Source of the DNA: UBA830 sp038146925
GTDB taxonomy: Bacteria > Pseudomonadota > Alphaproteobacteria > MPNO01 > UBA830
NCBI GenBank assembly: GCA_038146925.1
Contig: JAYQSP010000001.1
Location: 310,001-374,000 of the forward strand
Direction of reading: 5' to 3'
DNA length: 64,000 bases
Shown: positions 16,734 through 24,721 of the stretch, piece by piece
Layout: every line of letters starts with the position of its first letter
How positions within the stretch are numbered: position 1 is the stretch's first letter
Made by a program: the position numbers and the translations under genes
Notes under the pieces: model-generated
Told to the model about the DNA's origin: nothing
Seen by the model: the letters and a program-made list of their open reading frames with translations, nothing else
Databases searched by the model: none

Positions 16734-17461
16734 ATGATAGAACTGCTTCAAATGAGGGGGGACCGTATCCCCGGCAAAACACTTTGTTACTTTTCCTTGG
16801 GTTTAATTTTCTTTTTGATCGTTTCGATCAACCCTCAAACGGTCCAGTCGCAAACTTATGTCTCGGTTTTCGGCGGGTTAAATCTGACGACCGAATCCGA
16901 CGTTACTGACAAATTTCCTGTCGGAGGAGTGGAGGCCACCGCCAGAGGTTCGTTAGAAACAGATAATGGTTATGTTGCTGGTCTCACAATCGGCAAGAAG
17001 TTCGACAATATCAGCCTCGAGTTGGAGTTAAGCTATCGAGAGAACGACCTCGATGAACTCACGTTCGACTCCATCTCAGCTCTCGGCACCACCATCGCGG
17101 TTAACCTCGGCGATGTCCCCATCGAAGGCACTCATTCGTCGAGGTCAGCGATGATAAATGGATGGTTCGATCTGCCCATGAACAGCGTCACTCCATATGT
17201 TGGTGGTGGGGTTGGAATTAGCAACGTTAATCTAGAAGTCGATAGTATTTCTGGAGCGACCACTAACTTTGACGAGTCAGATACAGTCTTCGCCTTTCAG
17301 GCTGGCGCCGGGATTAAGTTTTCTTGTCTGATAGCGCTTCCATTGATTTAGGATATCGTTTCTTTGCAGCCCATGACCCGGTCCATGATGATGGTGTCGA
17401 TGAGGTTGAGGTGGAGTACCAAAATCATTCCGCCATGGTGAGACTGATCTTCCACCTATGA
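16734..17461 (+). pseudogene. Outer-membrane beta-barrel protein, frameshifted
   Basis: An N-terminal signal peptide (hydrophobic core CYFSLGLIFFLIVSINP, cleavage near VQSQ/TY) is followed by an Opa/OmpA-like eight-strand barrel: YVSVFGGLNLTTES, GYVAGLTIGKKFDNISLELELSYRE, YVGGGVGISNV and FAFQAGAGIKFS. At about 17325 the frame breaks and the written frame stops at 17351. A one-base shift restores DSASIDLGYRFFAAHDPV and a final strand HSAMVRLIFHL, ending with the aromatic/hydrophobic pattern expected of a barrel at 17461. It is either a recent pseudogene or an assembly indel. Confidence 0.75.
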
Positions 17462-17506
17462 CTTAGACTTCGTGTCCGGCAAATAGATAGCGTCGGATTA
17501 TCACTG

Positions 17507-17538
17507 AAAAACCCCATCTGAAACACGGTGGGGTTTTT
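17507..17538. terminator. Bidirectional intrinsic terminator
   Basis: A perfect 10-bp stem AAAAACCCCA / TGGGGTTTTT (17507-17516 and 17529-17538) encloses a 12-base loop. A T-run ends the + strand product, and the A-run does the same on the other strand. It lies 45 bases after the barrel-gene stop. Confidence 0.85.
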
Positions 17539-17545
17539 CTATTAG

Positions 17546-18178
17546 AAGAACCCCCGGGAATATACCGGACACCTGAGAGACTGTATCAGGGTTCTAAAAC
17601 CAACTGGGTCATTCTTCTTCAACATGGGAGACACCTTTCACGAGGGTAATCTCCTCAATCTTCCTTATCAGGTCGTCATGAGGTTGCAGGATCAGGGGTG
17701 GTTACTCAGGAACACCATCATCTGGGCAAAGACCAATCCCAAGCCATCCTCATCAAAGACCAACCTCAATCCGACTTATGAGTTCATTTTTCATTTGGTG
17801 AAGGGTCTTGGATACAAATATCAACACACTCTTGTTCCCCAGAAACACACCAGTGCATCTCACGCACCCAGGCATCGCAACCTGACAAGGAAGGTCGATA
17901 AGACTTACCCGTATATTTCTCGTGAAGGTAAGAACATGGGTGACTGGTGGTCTGAGGAGATAGTTCGATCTGCAGTCGCATCACAGACAAACCTCACAAG
18001 AGACAACGAACACCCAGCCCCATTTCCAGAGGACATTGTGACCGTTCCCCTACTTCAGACCACTGAGGAAGGTGATCTGGTTCTTGATCCATTTATGGGA
18101 ACAGGAACTACGGGTAAGGTTGCTAACCGATGGAACAGACGTTTCATTGGGTATGACCTCAAGGAATACGGAAACTGA
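17546..18178 (+). pseudogene. C-terminal part of a DNA (N4/N6) methyltransferase
   Basis: The conserved C-terminal region of an N4-cytosine/N6-adenine DNA methylase is present: LRDCIRVLKPTGSFFFNMGDTF, a target-recognition stretch, PAPFPEDIV and the SAM-binding motif VLDPFMGTGTTGKVANRWNRRFIGYD. The similarity begins before the first ATG (17624), and upstream in the same frame a TAG at 17543-17545 blocks extension. The N-terminal catalytic S/DPPY segment is absent. I read it as a 5'-truncated gene starting right after the terminator at 17507. Translation from 17624 would give 184 residues without the catalytic motif. Confidence 0.75.
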
Positions 18179-18186
18179 GGACCAAA

Positions 18187-18564
18187 ATGTCAGGTGACAT
18201 ATTCAAAAAAGCATTTTCGAAATCTGTCGAGGAGGGGAGACAACGAACGTCGGGGGGAACCACCAATCAGAAGAAAACTAAACGGGATTTTGTCAGAGAT
18301 ATCAAAGCAGATATTGAAAATCTGATTTCGCAGATACCTCCTGTATTTGAGGTATCAGACGTCCATTTTCACGAAGGTGTCAGTTTTGTGGTGCATCTCC
18401 CCCAGCATGGCAGTGGCATCTTGTTCGAAAAGACAGTTCTGGAGGTGCGCATAATCGTCCCAGACGACGAGAAATCGACCGATTTACCGCCACTATCCAA
18501 CGAAGACCCTTCAACTACTTACGTCAGGACCCTCCCAGTTCACGTGGAACTCGTGATGAGATGA
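18187..18564 (+). CDS. Hypothetical island protein
   Basis: This 125-residue protein follows the methyltransferase fragment by 8 bases. I do not recognise a family. It starts with a basic, probably disordered segment (to about residue 40), then has a mixed strand/helix region (IPPVFEVSDVHFHEGVSFVVHLPQHG, LEVRIIVPDDEK). Its stop overlaps the next start by the ATGA motif, suggesting an old co-translated cassette. Confidence 0.55.
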   Translation: MSGDIFKKAFSKSVEEGRQRTSGGTTNQKKTKRDFVRDIKADIENLISQIPPVFEVSDVHFHEGVSFVVHLPQHGSGILFEKTVLEVRIIVPDDEKSTDLPPLSNEDPSTTYVRTLPVHVELVMR

Positions 18565-18656
18565 TTGAACAGTTGTCTCTCAAACTGGGAAGAATCCTCG
18601 GTAAAGAATACGAAGAACGGATCGATTTCTATAAGAGGATGGAAGACGGTCTTTGA
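18561..18656 (+). CDS. Small protein, 31 residues, coupled to upstream gene
   Basis: The ATG at 18561 overlaps the previous stop (ATGA). The product begins MIEQLSLKLGRILGKEYEER and is a single predicted amphipathic helix with a charged tail. There is no family assignment. Overlap and in-register spacing are the main support. Confidence 0.4.
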   Translation: MIEQLSLKLGRILGKEYEERIDFYKRMEDGL

Positions 18657-18751
18657 GGTGTTCCAAAAGTCCTCCTGAGATCGAGATTCAAAAACGTTGG
18701 TTTTCTGGGATTCCTGATCACCCGAAATCAGACCCTAAACACTGTTCGTAA
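18653..18751 (+). CDS. Small protein, 32 residues, possible TTG start
   Basis: A TTG overlaps the previous stop (TTGA). The frame encodes a Pro/Lys-rich peptide with the stretch PPEIEIQKRWFSGIPDHPK. It is the third member of a chain of overlapping frames, which is typical of phage-like gene packing. No function can be proposed, and the TTG start makes it uncertain. Confidence 0.3.
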   Translation: MRCSKSPPEIEIQKRWFSGIPDHPKSDPKHCS

Positions 18752-18875
18752 GTATGTAGTTTAGAACATTCTAGTCATCGAAGACCCCCGTCGTTAACGT
18801 GAGGACAAGGGTCGAAGACGGACACCGAAGGGATTTTTGACGAGAGTTTTTGATTTGAACGATAAGTCGGGAAAC

Positions 18876-21023
18876 ATGCTGATCGGTTACACCAAATCGA
18901 TTCTCAAATGGATTGCCATTGTCGTTTTTGTTCCGACTCTCCTTAGCCTTTCCGTAGATGCTCAACAATTAGACAATCAAGACGTCGATAATTCCTTTGG
19001 GTCAACACTGTCGAACCCCTCTCTTCCAATTCGTCAGCTCACAGGTGGTCCCTTCACGATCGATAATGCAGGAACTATCGAGTCAACAAATGGAAACACC
19101 ATCAGGATCGATGTCGACACCACGCTGAACAATACAGGACTGATTGATGCCGATGTGACGACGAATGGCCAAACAATCCAATTTTTCAATAACAGTGGGA
19201 ATAATTCACTCACGAACAGCGGCACGATTCGTATTGAGTCAACAGGTGCCTTCAGTCCTGCGATTAAAGTACAGGCATCAACCGTCTCCTCAATCACAAA
19301 CACCGCGACCGGAACGATTCAATCCTCCGGGGCAACCACAGTTGCTGAAGGAATTCGGGTGGATGATGTGGGATCGTCGGTAAATTTAATTACTAACCAG
19401 GGAAGCATCACGGCGACGGGGCCAGGAGGAGCTCGCGGCATTTCTGTCCTAGGGGACTCAGCCAGCATTAACCAGATCAATAACTCGGGATCTATTACAG
19501 CTCAGGGTGGCACTGGGGTGACGAATGGAATTGTATTTTTTGGTGGAGGAACCTCTGTCGTTAATAGCGGCAGCATTACAGGTACTGCATCTGCTCAGGT
19601 TGCCAATGGCATACGCTTCGCAAGAGACCTAACCACCCTGACCAACTCGGGATCGATTTCGGGTAGCCAGCATGGTGTGTCTATCGCGGGCACACTCACC
19701 AATATCGTCAATACGGGGACCATTTCAGGAACAAATGGTTTTGATATTTCGAATCAAGGAACGATCATAAATCTTACAAATTCTCAAACTAATCTGACAT
19801 ACACCGACAATATTCCATCCAATTATTTTGTTTTAATCAACGATGCAGCTAACTACGGAAAAGTAACGTTTACTAATCCAAAGGGGGCCATGAATTTCGC
19901 GATCTCGGAAAACTCCATAATCGAACGTGGAACATACACTGCCGTGCTTGATGGACTCGAAGCAAAACATCTTTCTAAGACATCTGGGGTACAAACAATC
20001 GGATCCGAGGATTTTGGATATAAACTGCGTAATTCTGTTGGATCCCAGTGGGATTTAGAAATTAGACCTCTATCTGACGATACCAACTGCGCAGTAAATT
20101 CTGATGGTTCAAATTGTGACAAACGTAATTGTGTGGCCTCATTGATTCAGAAGGGGCTTAACGCGGTTACAGGAGGCAATTTTGCTCACATGAATACTTA
20201 TGACTGCGACACATTTGGACGCTCGGGTAATTGCTTTTCCTTAGGAGGACGGTATGCCTCGATTAATAACCCTCGTTCGGATACCACTGGGTTAGTATTG
20301 GTTTACGGAAAACAGATCACTGACCATCTTCGATTCGGCGCCTTCATTCATTCGAATATGGCCTATGACACGCCTGCAAATTATTCTTTGAGTAATAAGA
20401 CCCCTCTTATTGGCCTTTATGCGGTTTGGAACGAACACAAGGAACAAACTGGAATTCAACTAAAGGTCGGGACCTCATATCAAGCTGTTAACGCAACAAT
20501 ACTTAGAGAGCAATTAGGCTTTTCAGAAGCCGCAATTGGCAACACTGTTATTGCGGCTAAGGACGTCATTGTAGAATTACGCAACAACATCAAGCTGTCC
20601 GAGGAATTCATATTCACTCCTTACATTGCGCAACGTTTTTCAGATAAACGTCAAAATGGTTACACGGAAACTGAGGCCGAATTACCTCTGACGTTCAATA
20701 CTGTTTTTGAAACCTCGTGGACGGCAATAGGTGGTATCAAATTTAAAAGAAGGACCAGCCGTAAAAACACTTTTTACGGAACGGTTGGCATCGAGCAAGA
20801 TATATCTCACGATGTCTCACCCCTCTCTCCCTCTGGCGTCTCTGGTATTACAACAGTAGATCTAACGAAGTCGTATAACCCGACGAGAGCCGTAGTAGCG
20901 GGGGGGGTTGATTTCGGTTTAACGCAAAACACGATGCTACGACTTAAGTTTCAACATCAACAATTGCCGTATGAGGACATGACCGAAACAAACACTTACA
21001 TGAGTTTTAACATTTCATTTTAA
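18876..21023 (+). CDS. Autotransporter (type Va secretion) protein
   Basis: The ATG at 18876 gives a clear signal peptide (MLIGYTKSILKWIAIVVFVP, cleavage near SVDA/QQ); an upstream TTG at 18837 would add 13 residues. Residues about 60-330 are a repetitive passenger of Asn/Ser/Gly/Thr-rich units such as LTNSGTI, VNSGSI and IVNTGTISG, the pattern of a right-handed beta-helix. A short Cys-rich linker follows (NCAVNSDGSNCDKRNCVASL, about 415-435). The last 260 or so residues form an autotransporter barrel ending in aromatic MSFNISF. It is probably displayed on the cell surface. AT-rich codons mark it as island cargo. Confidence 0.88.
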   Translation: MLIGYTKSILKWIAIVVFVPTLLSLSVDAQQLDNQDVDNSFGSTLSNPSLPIRQLTGGPFTIDNAGTIESTNGNTIRIDVDTTLNNTGLIDADVTTNGQTIQFFNNSGNNSLTNSGTIRIESTGAFSPAIKVQASTVSSITNTATGTIQSSGATTVAEGIRVDDVGSSVNLITNQGSITATGPGGARGISVLGDSASINQINNSGSITAQGGTGVTNGIVFFGGGTSVVNSGSITGTASAQVANGIRFARDLTTLTNSGSISGSQHGVSIAGTLTNIVNTGTISGTNGFDISNQGTIINLTNSQTNLTYTDNIPSNYFVLINDAANYGKVTFTNPKGAMNFAISENSIIERGTYTAVLDGLEAKHLSKTSGVQTIGSEDFGYKLRNSVGSQWDLEIRPLSDDTNCAVNSDGSNCDKRNCVASLIQKGLNAVTGGNFAHMNTYDCDTFGRSGNCFSLGGRYASINNPRSDTTGLVLVYGKQITDHLRFGAFIHSNMAYDTPANYSLSNKTPLIGLYAVWNEHKEQTGIQLKVGTSYQAVNATILREQLGFSEAAIGNTVIAAKDVIVELRNNIKLSEEFIFTPYIAQRFSDKRQNGYTETEAELPLTFNTVFETSWTAIGGIKFKRRTSRKNTFYGTVGIEQDISHDVSPLSPSGVSGITTVDLTKSYNPTRAVVAGGVDFGLTQNTMLRLKFQHQQLPYEDMTETNTYMSFNISF

Positions 21024-21195
21024 GTTTGTATCTGGATACGCAGAGTTTCCAGTGATGCATCTCGGTGAACCACTCGTTCTATGTTGCCACGATGTTATCG
21101 AAACCCTCTGGTTTGGAACACCCAAACGCATAAATAAGACTGTGACCAAATCTCAGTCACAGTCACACGAGATGTGACCTCCTTGAGAAACGACG

Positions 21196-21224
21196 AACCC
21201 TCCACCTCAGTTGGGTGGAGGGTT
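21196..21224. terminator. Strong hairpin in island tail
   Basis: AACCCTCCACC (21196-21206) pairs perfectly with GGTGGAGGGTT (21214-21224) around a 7-base loop. The following bases are not a T-run, so termination efficiency is uncertain. It lies about 170 bases after the autotransporter stop. Confidence 0.6.
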
Positions 21225-21465
21225 CAATCTCATAACGAAATCACGGTCAGACAGATCATCATGTAGGAGGCATCACGTTTTGGGTTTGTCGACCCTTTGC
21301 CCCCGACATACCGTCAGACAAATCCGCATCGATGAGTGAATCTCTTCTTAAAGAAGGCTCTCGCAACTCCCGAATCTGATTCGAAGTTGTCTGTTCTACA
21401 GTGTTGGTTCTTGAGTGGATTGCGAAGCGATTAGACATAGACGAGCAAGAGCTTTGGTGTTCACG

Positions 21466-21484
21466 ATGTGAATGAAATGTGAAC
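21466..21484 (+). repeat. Right copy of the 19-bp island-end repeat
   Basis: ATGTGAATGAAATGTGAAC matches the left copy at 15556-15574 at 17 of 19 positions. It lies about 90 bases inside the attR core. Neighbouring GTTCAC/GTGAAC words also form a small inverted repeat. Confidence 0.6.
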
Positions 21485-21573
21485 ACGAAAAGGTAGTCAA
21501 AATCGAAGATCAGTTGTGTCTAACCTATTGTATTATAACGATAGTGAACTCCCTCGATTGGTAAACCTGTTCG

Positions 21574-21618
21574 TTCGTAATGCTGGGGTCGGGTGTTCGA
21601 GTCACCCATGCGGCACCA
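21574..21618 (+). tRNA. 3' half of tRNA-Thr(CGU), split by the island (attR side)
   Basis: It starts with the anticodon loop TTCGTAA (21574-21580), then TGCTG, variable loop GGGTC, a perfect T arm GGGTG-TTCGAGT-CACCC, acceptor strand ATGCGGC and ACCA. The sequence upstream is island DNA with no tRNA similarity. It is the displaced distal half of the gene whose proximal half is at 15459. Confidence 0.85.
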
Positions 21619-21807
21619 TTTTTGCCACATCTTCCGGGAAAACCGGCCCGGACGGAAATCGGGGAAGCCGTGCAGGCGGTCCGCTCCCTCGAGGCTGCGA
21701 GGTTGACGGACGTCTTAACTATCCCGGGTGTTCGTTTGAGGCGGCGTCGCGGATCGTGCTACACGCGACGCACTTACTTAGTGAACTTCCTAGGTAGGAA
21801 AAAATCG

Positions 21808-22641
21808 ATGAAAAAACGCCTGATGGCGGCGGCGGTCGCTTTGTTTGTATCCAGCGCACCTGTGTCGGCCGCGCCGGTACAGAACGAAATCATGTTCATG
21901 CTGGATTCGTCCGGCGGGCTGAACGATCGGGCCGATAGCAACTGGAATGCCCAGATCGGCTGGGTGCAGAATTTCATCAACCAGACCCACCGCGCGGACG
22001 GCAGCAACGCCTATGGCATCATGACGTTTGCCGGCCTGAGCTCCTCTTATTCGTACGCTCAGAATATCGCCGGCAACGGACTCCAGGGCGGCGTCAAGGT
22101 ACTGCACAGCCTGTGGCCGGGCGCGGAGAATCCGCACCCTGACGGTCCGCTGAATCCCTCCAGCGATCAGCAGCCGGCCGATCTGTCGGATTTCACATCC
22201 GGCATTGCGAACTCTGATTTTCTGACCGGCCATACCCGCACCACGGACGCCCTGCAGTTCGTGTATGACCAGTTCCTGACTTTCGGCGACCCGACGGCGA
22301 ACAGATACATCTTCATGCTGACCGATGGCGGTTCCAGCCAGGGGTTCGAGCCGGCGGATCCGGATACCGGGTACGTGTCGCCCGTTCTGCAGGCACTGCA
22401 GGCATCCGATGTCAATTTGGCGGCGGTGGCCATTGCCGGGCAGACTGGGGTGCAGACGGACATGCTCAATGCGATGATATCGGATCCCGGCCTGCTGTTT
22501 GCGATCGACGGATTCGACGATTTCTCCAATTTTCTGCCTTCGTCTTCCATTGCCATGCCGACACCCGCAAGTGCTGCTTTTCTGGGCCTTTCCGCGGTAT
22601 TTCTGATGCGTCAGAGACGCCGGAAAACGTCCGCCGCGTAA
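21808..22641 (+). CDS. Secreted von Willebrand A-domain protein with PEP-CTERM-like tail
   Basis: The start follows AGGTAGGAA and gives a signal peptide (MKKRLMAAAVALFVSSAPVSA). A VWA-type domain follows: EIMFMLDSSGGLND, YGIMTFAGL and YIFMLTDGGSSQG. The MIDAS motif normally reads DxSxS; here it is DSSGG, so metal binding may be altered. The C-terminus MPTPASAAFLGLSAVFLMRQRRRK has the Pro-rich motif, helix and Arg cluster of PEP-CTERM sorting signals, suggesting processing by an exosortase elsewhere. It is the first gene right of the island and is GC-rich like the chromosome. Confidence 0.75.
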   Translation: MKKRLMAAAVALFVSSAPVSAAPVQNEIMFMLDSSGGLNDRADSNWNAQIGWVQNFINQTHRADGSNAYGIMTFAGLSSSYSYAQNIAGNGLQGGVKVLHSLWPGAENPHPDGPLNPSSDQQPADLSDFTSGIANSDFLTGHTRTTDALQFVYDQFLTFGDPTANRYIFMLTDGGSSQGFEPADPDTGYVSPVLQALQASDVNLAAVAIAGQTGVQTDMLNAMISDPGLLFAIDGFDDFSNFLPSSSIAMPTPASAAFLGLSAVFLMRQRRRKTSAA

Positions 22642-22646
22642 CAAAA

Positions 22647-22664
22647 CTGTCACTTATTCGTCAT
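22647..22664 (+). promoter_or_regulatory. Candidate Pho box (PhoB site) upstream of the PstS-like gene
   Basis: Two 7-base units, CTGTCAC (22647-22653) and TCGTCAT (22658-22664), are separated by TTAT. This fits the 7-4-7 layout of the PhoB consensus (CTGTCAT repeats). It lies about 110 bases upstream of the PstS-like start. The second unit differs from consensus at two positions. Confidence 0.6.
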
Positions 22665-22773
22665 ATGTCCGTCGCACCCGGTTTCTAGGTTGCGGAGGTC
22701 GACGATTGGCGTCGGCCGGACCGGCGGGCAATGGATGTCTCGCCTTCTGCACAAGCCCTTTACTGGAGGCGTT

Positions 22774-23814
22774 ATGACACTCACCCGAATTCTTGGCCTA
22801 GCCGCGGCGGCGTCCGTTGCGATGGCCGCTTCCGCGCAGGCGCGCGATCAGATCCGCATCGTCGGATCGTCCACCGTTTTCCCGTTCTCGACCACGGTCG
22901 CCGAACAGTTCGGCAAAACCACGAACTTCAAGACCCCGGTCGTCGAAAGCACGGGTTCCGGCGGCGGTCTGAAACTGTTCTGTGCCGGCGTAGGCGTCCA
23001 GCATCCGGACATCACCAATGCTTCGCGCCGCATCAAGGCGTCCGAAGTCGAACTCTGCGCCAAAAACGGCGTCAGCAAGATCACCGAAGTGAAAATCGGC
23101 TTTGACGGCATCGTGCTTGCCAACGCCAAATCCGCGCCGCAGATGAAGCTGACTCTGAAACAGCTGTTCCTGGCGCTTGCCAAGGACGTGCCGGCGAATG
23201 CCGACGGTTCCGAACTGAAACCGAACCCCTACAAGATGTGGAGCGACATCGACGCGTCGCTGCCGAACAAGAAAATCGAAGTTCTGGGCCCGCCCCCGAC
23301 CTCCGGCACGCGCGACGCCTTCGTCGAGCTGGCCATGGAAGGCGGCTGCAAGCAGTTCAGCGCGATCAAATCGATCCGCAAATCCCAGAAGCGGAAGTAC
23401 AAGGCGGTCTGCCACGGCATCCGTGAAGACGGCGCCTTCGTCGAAGCCGGCGAAAACGACGTTCTGATCATTCAGAAGCTGGTCGCCAACCCGGATGCCT
23501 TCGGCATCTTCGGCTTCTCGTTCCTCGACTCCAATGCCGACAAGGTCCAGGGCAGCGTCGTCAACGGCACCGCGCCTGAATTCGACAGCATTGCCTCCGG
23601 CGAGTATCCGGTATCGCGGTCGATGTTCTTCTACGTCAAGAACGCGCATGTCGGCGTCGTTCCCGGCATCAAGGAATACGTCTCCGAGTTCACGGCGGAC
23701 AAAGCCTGGGGCCCGGATGGTTACCTGGCCGACAAGGGTCTGATCCCGCTGCCCGATGCCGACCGCAGCAAGGTCGCCAATCAGGCGCAGAGCTTCAGCC
23801 CGCTCAGCATGTAA
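22774..23814 (+). CDS. PstS-like phosphate ABC transporter substrate-binding protein
   Basis: A signal peptide (MTLTRILGLAAAASVAMAASAQA) precedes a type-II periplasmic binding fold. The phosphate-binding features are IVGSSTVFPFS, ESTGSGGGLKLFCAG and PPPTSGTRDAFVELA, as in PstS. The 346 residues fit the alphaproteobacterial PstS group, which often stands apart from pstCAB. The ATG at 22774 follows a GGAGG site; a longer in-frame extension was rejected because it displaces the signal peptide. No pstC, pstA or pstB is adjacent. A strong terminator follows at 23839. Confidence 0.9.
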   Translation: MTLTRILGLAAAASVAMAASAQARDQIRIVGSSTVFPFSTTVAEQFGKTTNFKTPVVESTGSGGGLKLFCAGVGVQHPDITNASRRIKASEVELCAKNGVSKITEVKIGFDGIVLANAKSAPQMKLTLKQLFLALAKDVPANADGSELKPNPYKMWSDIDASLPNKKIEVLGPPPTSGTRDAFVELAMEGGCKQFSAIKSIRKSQKRKYKAVCHGIREDGAFVEAGENDVLIIQKLVANPDAFGIFGFSFLDSNADKVQGSVVNGTAPEFDSIASGEYPVSRSMFFYVKNAHVGVVPGIKEYVSEFTADKAWGPDGYLADKGLIPLPDADRSKVANQAQSFSPLSM

Positions 23815-23838
23815 GTTTCGGTTTCATCCGAAGCGAAG

Positions 23839-23870
23839 AACGGCGCCCTGTTCGGGGCGCCGTTTTTTTT
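23839..23870 (+). terminator. Strong intrinsic terminator after the PstS-like gene
   Basis: AACGGCGCCC (23839-23848) and GGGCGCCGTT (23855-23864) form a 10-bp GC-rich stem with a 6-base loop, followed by eight T residues. It lies 25 bases after the stop codon. Confidence 0.93.
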
Positions 23871-23980
23871 GGTTCTTATGCACATCGGCGCTGGCTGCTT
23901 TGCACGCGCAAGGGACATCTAGTATGAGAAGACCGACATCGGCAAAGGGTTGGCCGGAAAAAACAGGAAAGGGAGAAACC

Positions 23981-24679
23981 ATGGCTGTAACCGAAATCAA
24001 CGTTGCCGCATCCGGCGGCGGAAACATCCCCTGCATCGCGGCGTTCCCCGGCGGCGGACCCGCCACCGGCGTCGTGGTCGTTCCTCCTATCTTCGGCGTC
24101 AACGATGACATGGCCATGGTCGCCGAGCGGCTGGCAGGCGAAGGCTACGCCGCGGTCGTCCTCGATCCGTTCTGGCGCGATGAGGATGCCGGCGTCATCG
24201 GCCACGACGAAGAGGGCCGCGCCCGCGCCTTCGCCCGTCTGGATCGCACCCCGTTCGACCAGGCCCTCGGCGATCTGTCGGACGTGATCGGCGATCTCCG
24301 CGCGCGGGAGGAATGCAATGGCAAGGTTGCCGTCATGGGGTTCTGCTACGGCGGCCAGTTCGCCTTCGTTGCCGCGGCCAAATGCGGTATCCAGGCGGGT
24401 ATCTCGTATCACGGTTCTTTCGTTCAGAATCATCTCGACGTCATGGCGGATGTGAATTGCCCGCTCAGCTTTCACTGGGGCGACAACGACCGCGCGGCGT
24501 CGCTGGAGGTTATCGACGAGATCAGAGAAACGTTTTCCGCGCGGGACGATGCGGAAATCTTCCTCTATCCGGGCGGGGTCGAGCACGGCTACATGCTCCC
24601 AGGTCATGGAGAGGCCTACGACAAGGCGGCGGCAGAGCAGTCCTGGGACCGGACCTTCGATCTTCTGAAAGCGGTCTGA
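23981..24679 (+). CDS. Dienelactone hydrolase family protein
   Basis: This 232-residue alpha/beta hydrolase has the DLH nucleophile motif GFCYGG (Cys122). The Asp is in HWGDNDRAAS and the His in YPGGVEHGYMLPG. The DLH family hydrolyses dienelactones in chlorocatechol pathways, but many members act on other esters, and no chloroaromatic genes are nearby. The ATG at 23981 follows GGGAGAA. It is a stand-alone gene, convergent with the MetE-like gene. Confidence 0.88.
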   Translation: MAVTEINVAASGGGNIPCIAAFPGGGPATGVVVVPPIFGVNDDMAMVAERLAGEGYAAVVLDPFWRDEDAGVIGHDEEGRARAFARLDRTPFDQALGDLSDVIGDLRAREECNGKVAVMGFCYGGQFAFVAAAKCGIQAGISYHGSFVQNHLDVMADVNCPLSFHWGDNDRAASLEVIDEIRETFSARDDAEIFLYPGGVEHGYMLPGHGEAYDKAAAEQSWDRTFDLLKAV

Positions 24680-24721
24680 GGGGGAGACAGGCAGTACGAT
24701 TCCGCGTTCGCGGGTCGCGCT

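Larger units (their letters stand above)
21024..21573. other. Right-end non-coding part of the island
   Basis: No convincing gene is present. A 75-codon minus-strand frame at 21259-21486 has no recognisable features. The stretch contains the hairpin at 21196-21224, the 19-bp end repeat at 21466 and then the attR core. Confidence 0.5.

Noticed and set aside
19853..20122. Minus-strand frame inside the autotransporter gene
   Set aside because: Antisense to a continuous passenger-barrel coding region; no independent evidence.
21259..21486. 75-codon minus-strand frame in the island tail
   Set aside because: Low-complexity composition, no motif, and it overlaps the 19-bp end repeat; treated as non-coding.
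21516..21797. Plus-strand frame of 93 codons crossing the tRNA 3' half
   Set aside because: It reads through tRNA sequence and both sides of the att site; no ribosome site or family signal.
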